Source of the DNA: Haloplanus salinus
GTDB lineage: Archaea; Halobacteriota; Halobacteria; Halobacteriales; Haloferacaceae
NCBI RefSeq assembly: GCF_003336245.1
Contig: NZ_QPHM01000001.1
Coordinates: 558,001 to 622,000 of the forward strand
Direction of reading: 5' to 3'
DNA length: 64,000 nt
The notes below the pieces were generated by a model that was given only the letters and a program-made list of their open reading frames with translations, was not told the DNA's origin and did not search any database. This document shows positions 58,039 through 64,000 of this stretch, piece by piece; the first letter of the stretch is position 1; every line of letters starts with the position of its first letter. The position numbers and the translations under genes are program-made.

Positions 58039-58248
58039 GGCTCACGTCCGCGGGATGGAGGAGGATAGCTGTACGGTTGTACTCCGGTTCGAACGGATCC
58101 CGGTGGGGAACGTCCCGCGCCGGCGGCCGCTGTGGTCTTCGGCCACCTTTCGATCGGGCGGAGTCGCTACCCCCCGTCCGCGGTCGTTCCAGAGGAGTGG
58201 GAACGCTGCGCGGGATTAATTACTTGGACGAGCGACATGACTAGCGCT

Positions 58249-58413
58249 ATGAGCGAGTCCGACAGCGTCGACGAGGCGGTGCAGCGAGTCAGGGAGGCCT
58301 TCGAGAACGTGGTCAACGAAACCGAAGAGATGAGCGAACAGGCGAAAGAGAGCGTCGAGGAGGCCGTCGACGACCTCGAACAGCGAATCGAGTCTCTCAA
58401 AGACGGCGAGTAA
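58249..58413 (+). CDS. Small acidic coiled-coil protein
   Basis: 54 residues from ATG 58249 (MSESDSVDEAVQRVREAFEN); ATG 58237 is an in-frame alternative. Almost entirely one acidic amphipathic helix with heptad character (VVNETEEMSEQAKESVEEAV). An AT-rich TTAATTACTT at 58216-58225 lies about 27-30 bases upstream. Function unknown. Confidence 0.65.
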   Translation: MSESDSVDEAVQRVREAFENVVNETEEMSEQAKESVEEAVDDLEQRIESLKDGE

Positions 58414-58556
58414 GCACACCGACCCCAAACGGCTGTGACGGGGGGTCTCGAAACCGAGTCGCGATGGCGTGAACGACGGAACGTGAGGGGGTGTTCGGTT
58501 CGGAATGACGATGCGGAGCGTCGCTCGACGGCAGAGCTCGAAGACGGACCGTACGT

Positions 58557-58799
58557 TCAGGATCGTGCTCGCGTCACACCACCCGCGGTGATCGGCTCAC
58601 GGTGTTCGTACCGGTCCTCGGACAGTTCCACTCCCGCGTCGGCGGTTTCGGCGTCGACCATCTCGCGGACGCCGTGAGACCCGTCGAAGTGTCGTCGCAC
58701 GTCGCCGCGACCCTCGTCCAGTCCGACCCGAGCGTCGGCCGGCTCGGTCCGGGCCGGAAACGTGTGGCCGCAGGCCCACCGGTCGGAAGCCCCACCCAC
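58557..58799 (-). CDS. Possible small protein downstream of the TRAM gene
   Basis: 80 residues from GTG 58799, 35 bases after the TRAM gene on the same strand. The C-terminal half (GVREMVDAETADAGVELSED) has halophile-like composition, and Cys/His occur near the start (DRWACGHTF). No family. May be co-transcribed with the TRAM gene. Confidence 0.35.
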   Translation of the reverse strand: MGGASDRWACGHTFPARTEPADARVGLDEGRGDVRRHFDGSHGVREMVDAETADAGVELSEDRYEHREPITAGGVTRARS

Positions 58800-58833
58800 A
58801 AGCGCGAGCCGTCGGGTGGGCGGTGGCGGTAGG

Positions 58834-59256
58834 TCACTCGTAGTAGCTCAACCGCTCGACGACTTCCGCGAAGGCAACGTTCCGTCTCACGTCGGTAATC
58901 TCGATCTTGACTCGCTCGGTCTCGTCAGTGTCGGGGACGATCACGACGAAGCCACGTTCGACCCGGGCGATACCGTCGCCCTGTTCGCCGATGTCCTCGA
59001 TCTCGACGTCCCGAACCTCGCCCTCCTCGACCGGTGGTTCCGGCGCGTCGCGTTCCTGCTGTGAGTCCGTTTTACCCTGCTCGACGGGTCCTGGCCCGCT
59101 CCGAGCCGGTGAAGACACGAGCGCGACACGATACGTGTCCCCCTCCCGTAGATCGCCTACATGCAGTTCGCGTTCGGGAACGTCGATCACATACGAGCCG
59201 TCCCGTTCCTCGATGGAAGCCGAGAACAGGCATTCGAGTTCTTCAGAGATCTCCAT
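58834..59256 (-). CDS. TRAM-domain RNA-binding protein
   Basis: 140 residues from ATG 59256 (MEISEELECLFSASIEERDG). The C-terminal 60 residues are a TRAM domain: PPVEEGEVRDVEIEDIGEQG, DGIARVERGFVVIVPDTDET, VRRNVAFAEVVER. The N-terminus YVIDVPERELHVGDLREGDT is a second small beta region typical of haloarchaeal TRAM proteins. Binds RNA, perhaps as a cold-shock-like chaperone (family analogy). Confidence 0.88.
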   Translation of the reverse strand: MEISEELECLFSASIEERDGSYVIDVPERELHVGDLREGDTYRVALVSSPARSGPGPVEQGKTDSQQERDAPEPPVEEGEVRDVEIEDIGEQGDGIARVERGFVVIVPDTDETERVKIEITDVRRNVAFAEVVERLSYYE

Positions 59257-59587
59257 TAGTTGGCCTCCCGGCTGAATAGCGGGGCCGACCACTTGATTCT
59301 GCGGTCGCGCCGTCACCCCGGATGCACTCGGGACTCGCGACGTCGTCACGGCCCGGACGTGCCACCCAAATGTCGGTCGTCCCGTTGTCCCGCTCGTATT
59401 CGACCAGGGTGTGTGCGGTGGAACTGTCGGCATCACACTCGGGACTCGCCCGTCGTCCGGAGTCCTGCAGGTCGTCGGGGGAGGGGAGGAAGCGTGTGAC
59501 AGGTCCCTTCCAGCCGTCCGTAGGACGACGCTCCGGTGTGGCCGTCGATCGATTCGGCGAGTTTGCCGACGGAGCCGTGTTCGTCAC
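59243..59587 (-). CDS. Possible protein upstream of the TRAM gene
   Basis: 114-residue frame that ends inside the first codons of the TRAM gene (14-base overlap). The stretch SSTAHTLVEYERDNGTTDIW and VARPGRDDVASPECIRGDG reads like real protein; the N-terminal third is Pro/Thr/Arg-rich and less convincing, so the real start may be further in. No family recognised. Confidence 0.35.
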   Translation of the reverse strand: MTNTAPSANSPNRSTATPERRPTDGWKGPVTRFLPSPDDLQDSGRRASPECDADSSTAHTLVEYERDNGTTDIWVARPGRDDVASPECIRGDGATAESSGRPRYSAGRPTNGDL

Positions 59588-59740
59588 ACCCGCCGTTTCC
59601 CGATCCGATGGCTCGAGTCAGCCCGCGGACACGCCGGACTCGCACGCTGTATCCGGCACGACGGCCGAAAGATATCGGCTACGGGGGGCCCCTGTATCAC
59701 CGCCACCGGACGTAGCCTGGCCGCCTTCACCCCTCGGCCA

Positions 59741-59748
59741 GTTATATC
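59741..59748 (+). promoter_or_regulatory. TATA-like box upstream of the amphi-Trp gene
   Basis: GTTATATC centred 25 bases before the in-frame ATG 59769 and 73 bases before ATG 59817; it either supports the longer start or gives a leader of about 48 bases. Confidence 0.5.
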
Positions 59749-59816
59749 TTCGAGGCTGTTCCCGAGGGATGAGAGTTGTCGATCGATTGAACAAGTCGCC
59801 CGTTCTACACGACGAC

Positions 59817-60107
59817 ATGGGAGAACTCGAAACGGAAGCGCAGAAGACGCGGGGTGAAGTTGCCACGTATCTCCGGGGACTGGCCGATCAACTCGACGAA
59901 GGTGGCGCCGTGACGCTCGAACTCGGGAACCGACGCGTCGAGCTTGATCCCGTCGATCCGGTCACGTTCAAACTCGAGGGCGAGTCGGACTGGACCGAGG
60001 GCGACACCGAAGCCAAACAGAGCATCGAATTCGAGTTGGTGTGGCGGCAGGACGCACGGACCGCCGAGGAGGGATCACTGAACGTCGAACGGACGGAGCC
60101 CGAGTAG
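59817..60107 (+). CDS. Amphi-Trp domain protein
   Basis: 96 residues from ATG 59817; in-frame ATG 59769 (16 residues longer) is equally possible given the TATA-like box. Shows the amphi-Trp pattern: a helix (KTRGEVATYLRGLADQLDEG) and beta strands (AVTLELGNRRVELDPVDPVT, then IEFELVWRQD with the conserved Trp). A small domain found in halophiles and some bacteria, of unknown function. The 500-base gap upstream (59257-59740) has no other supported gene apart from the doubtful frame on the minus strand. Confidence 0.78.
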   Translation: MGELETEAQKTRGEVATYLRGLADQLDEGGAVTLELGNRRVELDPVDPVTFKLEGESDWTEGDTEAKQSIEFELVWRQDARTAEEGSLNVERTEPE

Positions 60108-60430
60108 CCCGGTGACGATTTTGGGGGAGTTGGCACCACTACACTGTCGTGATCGAACCCCGGGTGAGGACAGCCGGAGACGTACGACTACACACTCGTT
60201 CCGACCGACGGTCGAACGCGGAACCCCCCACGAGGAGAGTCGACCCCATCGGCCGGGACCACGACGCCGGTGCCGACGGTAGCCCCGGCCACGTCCGTGG
60301 CACCGACAGCCCGGTCGTCGGGCGCGGGGAGTCGAGCGAGCGCTTCCGGGCCGTCCTCACGGTCGGTCGCCGAACTCGACTGAGCCCGGCGGTCGGCGTC
60401 TTTTTGTCGCAGCCCGGACGAAACGAGGGT

Positions 60431-61342
60431 ATGCCAGCAGCGCCGGAGCCGGGGACCGCCGATCCACTCGCCCTTCGAGGCGTCGTGCCACCGACCGTGA
60501 CGGCCTTCGACGCGGACGGGGCCGTCGACCACGAGGCGACCGCCGCCCACGCGCAGTTCGTCGTCGACGGCGGGGCAAACGGCGTCTTCCCACTCGGAAC
60601 GAACGGGGAGTTCCCGCTGTTGACCGGCGCGGAGCGTCGGAAGGTCGTCGAGACGGTGACCGACGCCGTCGACGCCCCGGTCATCGCGGGCGTGGGAGCG
60701 CCGAGTACGCGGGAGACGGTCGACAACGCCACCCACGCTGCCTCGACCGGCGCGGACGGCGTCGTCGTCGTCACGCCGTACTACTACCCGTTGGATGCCG
60801 AGGCCGCGGTCCGTCACTACCGGGCGGTCGCCGAGGCGGTCGACGTTCCGGTGTACGTCTACCACATCCCGAGCAAGACGGGCAACGAGCTGTCGCTGTC
60901 GACGCTCGACCGCCTCGCCGCCATCGAGGGCGTCGTCGGCGTAAAGGACTCGTCGAAGGACGTCCCGTGGCTCGCACAGGCCATCGATGCCCACCCCGAA
61001 CTGACCTTCCTCGCGGGATCCGACTCGCTGTTGTTCCCGGGTCTAGAAATCGGGTGTTCGGGGGTGGTTAGCGCCGTCGCCAACGTCTTCCCCGAACTCG
61101 TCGTCGACCTGTACGACGCCTACGACGCCGGCGACGAAGCCGAGGCGAGGCGCCTCCAGTCGACGGTGTTCGAGGTACGGTCGGCGCTGAAACGTGGGCC
61201 GTACATGGCGGGGGTGAAGACCGCGCTGTCGCTGCGTGACCTGAACTTCGACGCCGGCGGGCTTCGGGCGCCGCTTCGGACGATGGACGACGAGGGGCGG
61301 GCGGCGCTCCGGACCGACCTGCAAGGTCTCGGTCTCCTGTGA
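60431..61342 (+). CDS. kdgA: 2-keto-3-deoxy-(6-phospho)gluconate aldolase, DHDPS superfamily
   Basis: 303 residues from ATG 60431; CTTTTTG at 60399-60405 is the TATA-like box. DHDPS-superfamily landmarks: GGANGVFPLGTNGEFPLLT, VTPYYYPLDAEAAVRHYRAV, the catalytic Tyr in VYVYHIPSKTGNELS and the Schiff-base Lys in VVGVKDSSKD. Next to KDG kinase, so it most likely cleaves KDPG (and KDG) to pyruvate and glyceraldehyde (3-phosphate) in the semi-phosphorylative Entner-Doudoroff pathway. A true dihydrodipicolinate synthase is less likely in this context. Confidence 0.85.
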   Translation: MPAAPEPGTADPLALRGVVPPTVTAFDADGAVDHEATAAHAQFVVDGGANGVFPLGTNGEFPLLTGAERRKVVETVTDAVDAPVIAGVGAPSTRETVDNATHAASTGADGVVVVTPYYYPLDAEAAVRHYRAVAEAVDVPVYVYHIPSKTGNELSLSTLDRLAAIEGVVGVKDSSKDVPWLAQAIDAHPELTFLAGSDSLLFPGLEIGCSGVVSAVANVFPELVVDLYDAYDAGDEAEARRLQSTVFEVRSALKRGPYMAGVKTALSLRDLNFDAGGLRAPLRTMDDEGRAALRTDLQGLGLL

Positions 61343-61380
61343 CGCCTCGGAGATACCGCCGGACGGAACGGAACCACCGG

Positions 61381-61387
61381 TATTAAC
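61381..61387 (+). promoter_or_regulatory. TATA-like box of kdgK
   Basis: TATTAAC centred 28 bases before ATG 61412; kdgK seems to have its own leaderless start besides any read-through from kdgA. Confidence 0.55.
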
Positions 61388-61411
61388 CTCCGTAGGGCAC
61401 TCGAAGCGAGC

Positions 61412-62368
61412 ATGTCGGAACTCGTCACTTTCGGGGAAACGATGTTGCGTCTCACGCCGCCGCGAGGCCACCGGCTCTCGCGGGTCGACCGACTCGACGT
61501 CCACGTCGGCGGCGCCGAGAGCAACGTCGCGGTGGGCGCCGCCAACCTCGGCGTCGACGCGGCGTGGCTGTCGGTGCTGCCTGACTCCGAACTCGGTGAA
61601 CGGATCGCGTACGCCCTCCGCGGCGAAGGCGTCGAACCGCTCGTCACGTGGACGGACGACGGCCGCGTCGGCACCTACTACTTCGAGCGCGGCGGGATGC
61701 CGCGTGGGCGCGACGTCGTCTACGACCGCGAAGGGGCCCCGATCCGGGCGGCGAGGCCCGAGCAGGTGGCCGTAGACCGGGTCCGCGATGCCGACGTGTT
61801 CTTCACCACCGGAATCACGCCGGCGCTGTCCGACCGCCTGGTCGAGACGACCGGGTCCCTGCTCCGGACGGCCAGCGACGCCGGCGCACGGACGGCGTTC
61901 GACGTGAACTACCGGGAGAAACTGTGGACGCCCGCCGAGGCCCGGGAGACGCTCGCGGACCTGTTCCCGGCAGTCGACGTCCTGTTCGCCGCCGAACGCG
62001 ACGCCCGCACGGTACTCGGGTTCGACGGCGACGCCGAGGCGATGGCCAGCGGTCTCGCCGCCGAATTCGACTTCGAGACGGTCGTCATCACGCGCGGCGA
62101 GAAGGGCGCACTGGCCCGACACGGCGGGACGACGACCGAGCAGGGGACGTTCCCGGCCGACACCGTCGATCCGCTCGGGTCCGGCGACGCCTTCGCCAGC
62201 GGCTTTCTCGCCGAGCGCCTGGACGGGGCGTCGATCGACGAGGCGCTGGCCTACGGCGCTGCGACGGCCGCGCTGAAACGGACCATCGAGGGCGACATGG
62301 CCCGCGTCTCGGCCGACGAGGTGCGGGCCATCGTGGAGGACGGCGGCGGCGTGGATATCGAACGGTGA
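61412..62368 (+). CDS. kdgK: 2-keto-3-deoxygluconate kinase (PfkB family)
   Basis: 318 residues. PfkB/ribokinase fold: VTFGETMLRLTPPRG at the N-terminus (typical KdgK), VHVGGAESNVAVGAANLG (substrate-binding GG), VITRGEKGAL and the catalytic DTVDPLGSGDAFASGF (G-x-G-D with the base Asp). Phosphorylates KDG to KDPG using ATP. With kdgA directly upstream this gives the lower part of the haloarchaeal glucose degradation route. Confidence 0.92.
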   Translation: MSELVTFGETMLRLTPPRGHRLSRVDRLDVHVGGAESNVAVGAANLGVDAAWLSVLPDSELGERIAYALRGEGVEPLVTWTDDGRVGTYYFERGGMPRGRDVVYDREGAPIRAARPEQVAVDRVRDADVFFTTGITPALSDRLVETTGSLLRTASDAGARTAFDVNYREKLWTPAEARETLADLFPAVDVLFAAERDARTVLGFDGDAEAMASGLAAEFDFETVVITRGEKGALARHGGTTTEQGTFPADTVDPLGSGDAFASGFLAERLDGASIDEALAYGAATAALKRTIEGDMARVSADEVRAIVEDGGGVDIER

Positions 62369-62420
62369 TAGACGTCCACAGCCTACACACTTTTGCCCGA
62401 CGACGCTAGAGACTGTAGCA

Positions 62421-64000
62421 ATGAATCACGTAAGGGGGACACTGCTCAGCATCGACGTGAGCGAGCGGGAGACAACCACGGAGGGAGTGGCGGACGAACG
62501 GGCGTCGTTCGTCGGCGGCCGCGGCCTCTGTACGAAGCTCGCTCACGACCGCATTCCGTTCGACGCCGACCCGTTCGGCCCGGAGAATCGCATCTACTTC
62601 TCGACGGGGCCGCTCCAGCAGTCGGAGATGTCGTTCACCGGCCGGATGAGCTGTACGGGACTCTCGCCGCTGACCGACGGGCTGCTCTCGACGAACGCCG
62701 GCGGCTACCTCTCCCGAAACTTCGTCGGGACGGGCCACTCGGCGGTCGAAATCGTCGGCGAAGCCGACGAGTTGCTGGTCGTTCACGTCACCGACGAGGG
62801 CGTCGAGTTCGTCGAGGCGCCGGAACTGTCGGGGGCGACGGTGCCCGAAGTGACCGGGTACGTGAACCGCGAGCGCGATTTGGACGCCGAGCACGTCCTT
62901 TGCATCGGCCCCGCAGGCGAGAATCTCGTCCGCTTCGCCTGCGTGATGACCTACGAGAGTCGGGCCTTCGGTCGGGGTGGAATGGGGGCCGTCCTCGGCT
63001 CGAAAAACGTGAAGGCCGTCACGTTCGAGGGCGACGCCGCCCCGGAGGTTGACCTCCCCGAAGGCGTCCAGCGGGAGGTGCACAGCGCCGCCGCCACCTC
63101 CGACGACCTGATGCGTCGGCAGGGGACCACCGGCGGGACGGAGATGATCAACGACAACTTCTCGCTGCCGACCCGCTATTTCGAGAAGTACCATTTCGAG
63201 GACGCGGATAAGATCGGCGGCAACGCCGTCGAGGAAAAGAAGTACAAGAAGGGGTCGTGTTCGATGTGCGCGTTCGCCTGCAAACTCCCGACGCGCGACG
63301 AGGAGACGGGTCTGGAGACGGAGGGACCCGAGTTCGAGACGGTGTTTTCCTTCGGGAGCAACTGCGAAGTCGGCGACATCGTCGACGTGATGAAGTCGAA
63401 CGAGCTCTGTGATATCTACGGCATGGATACCATCTCTTGTGGCAACGCCGTCGCCGCCTATCTGGCCGCCGAGGACGAGTTCGGCAACGCCGATCTGGTC
63501 CACGAGACGGTGGAGAAAATCGCGACTCGCGAGGGGATCGGCGACCTCCTCGCCGAGGGCGTCTCCCGCGCTGCCGCCGATCTGGGCGTCCGGAACTACA
63601 CGGTCAAGAACATGGAGTTCGCGGCCCACGACGGGCGCGTCCTCCACGGCCAAGGGCTCAGTTACGCCGTCGCGAACCGCGGCGGCGACCACATGTACTC
63701 CACGACGCTCCGCGTGGAGTACAACGGTGAGGTCGACCCCGAGACGCTGGAGGGGAAGCCGGAGATCGTGGTGCGCCGCGAGAACCACGCCGCGTTCCGG
63801 GACTCCGGCATCGTCTGTGCGTTCGCCGGCGGAACGGGTCACGTGACCGAAGAGACCCTGGAACGGCTCTTCGAGTGTGACTACGCCGACCTCCAAGACG
63901 TCGGCGCGCGGACGGTCGAACTCGAACGCCACTTCAACAACAAGCGTGGGATGGACCGCGAGGCGGACACCCTCCCCTACGACCTCCCCGGCATCGAGGC
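62421..64000 (+). CDS. aor: Aldehyde ferredoxin oxidoreductase (truncated by window end)
   Basis: 526 residues visible from ATG 62421; the 3' end is outside the window. N-terminal AOR domain (about 1-205): FVGGRGLCTKLAHD, STGPLQQSEMSFTGR, RGGMGAVLGSKNVKAVTFEG. The [4Fe-4S] motif KKGSCSMCAFACKL (C-x2-C-x3-C) follows at about residue 280. The tungsten-pterin enzyme oxidises aldehydes to acids with ferredoxin as acceptor. It follows kdgK by 52 bases; an aldehyde product of sugar breakdown is a sensible substrate, but this is inference. Confidence 0.93.
   Translation, partial: MNHVRGTLLSIDVSERETTTEGVADERASFVGGRGLCTKLAHDRIPFDADPFGPENRIYFSTGPLQQSEMSFTGRMSCTGLSPLTDGLLSTNAGGYLSRNFVGTGHSAVEIVGEADELLVVHVTDEGVEFVEAPELSGATVPEVTGYVNRERDLDAEHVLCIGPAGENLVRFACVMTYESRAFGRGGMGAVLGSKNVKAVTFEGDAAPEVDLPEGVQREVHSAAATSDDLMRRQGTTGGTEMINDNFSLPTRYFEKYHFEDADKIGGNAVEEKKYKKGSCSMCAFACKLPTRDEETGLETEGPEFETVFSFGSNCEVGDIVDVMKSNELCDIYGMDTISCGNAVAAYLAAEDEFGNADLVHETVEKIATREGIGDLLAEGVSRAAADLGVRNYTVKNMEFAAHDGRVLHGQGLSYAVANRGGDHMYSTTLRVEYNGEVDPETLEGKPEIVVRRENHAAFRDSGIVCAFAGGTGHVTEETLERLFECDYADLQDVGARTVELERHFNNKRGMDREADTLPYDLPGIE

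Overview
The window is chromosomal DNA of a haloarchaeon (class Halobacteria, probably Haloferacales; the genus cannot be fixed from this alone). Evidence: very high G+C with strong G/C at third codon positions, acidic proteins, many leaderless genes with a TATA-like box centred about 26 bases before the start codon, and hallmark genes: PolX, NreA, a TFB factor, archaeal-type ProS, halophilic RNase HI with its 'rnhA operon protein', an archaea-specific SMC-related protein with RdfA, and semi-phosphorylative Entner-Doudoroff genes. No tRNA, rRNA, CRISPR array or intact insertion sequence was recognised.

Layout. 1-14300 is housekeeping: a DUF5788-like tail, polX and a Mut7-C RNase in one overlapping operon; DUF5789, CPBP protease, UspA, DUF302 and TrkH; nreA and a TFB without a zinc ribbon; RNase HI; a PadR regulator; pyrophosphatase; an AN1-rhomboid; endonuclease V. 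14347-20554 holds proS and the large glutamate synthase gltB. 20600-26633 is an exported-protein locus on the minus strand: SipW-type signal peptidase, a TasA/CalY-like Tat/SipW-type substrate, a 674-residue Ser-Asp repeat protein and a small membrane protein, with a nearby gene that looks like a fusion of a truncated TasA-like tail to an unrelated N-terminus.

26681-36000 has VanZ, a second TrkH, a Bat-type regulator, MtnA, DUF4112, a rhomboid-like protein, a Nudix hydrolase, a class II aldolase and an adenosine-type deaminase. MtnA, aldolase and deaminase together fit salvage of 5'-deoxyadenosine or methylthioadenosine. 36251-38808 is the sph-type SMC-like gene convergent with rdfA (cell shape). 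38809-40990 is gene-poor and partly degraded. 41050-45105 holds a methyltransferase and an M29/NicX-like enzyme divergent from a two-gene sodium:solute symporter. 45155-52006 has small proteins, another rhomboid, a receiver-PAS-histidine kinase, a flippase and a zinc-ribbon protein.

52118-55130 is a tightly overlapping iron uptake operon (feoA, feoB, zinc ribbon, small ORF, DtxR-like regulator) with a palindromic TTAGG-N4-CCTAA box directly at the feoA start. 55253-60107 has a thioesterase, a zinc-binding protein, a pseudokinase, a TRAM protein and an amphi-Trp protein. 60431-64000 ends with the KD(P)G aldolase, KDG kinase and a truncated aldehyde ferredoxin oxidoreductase.
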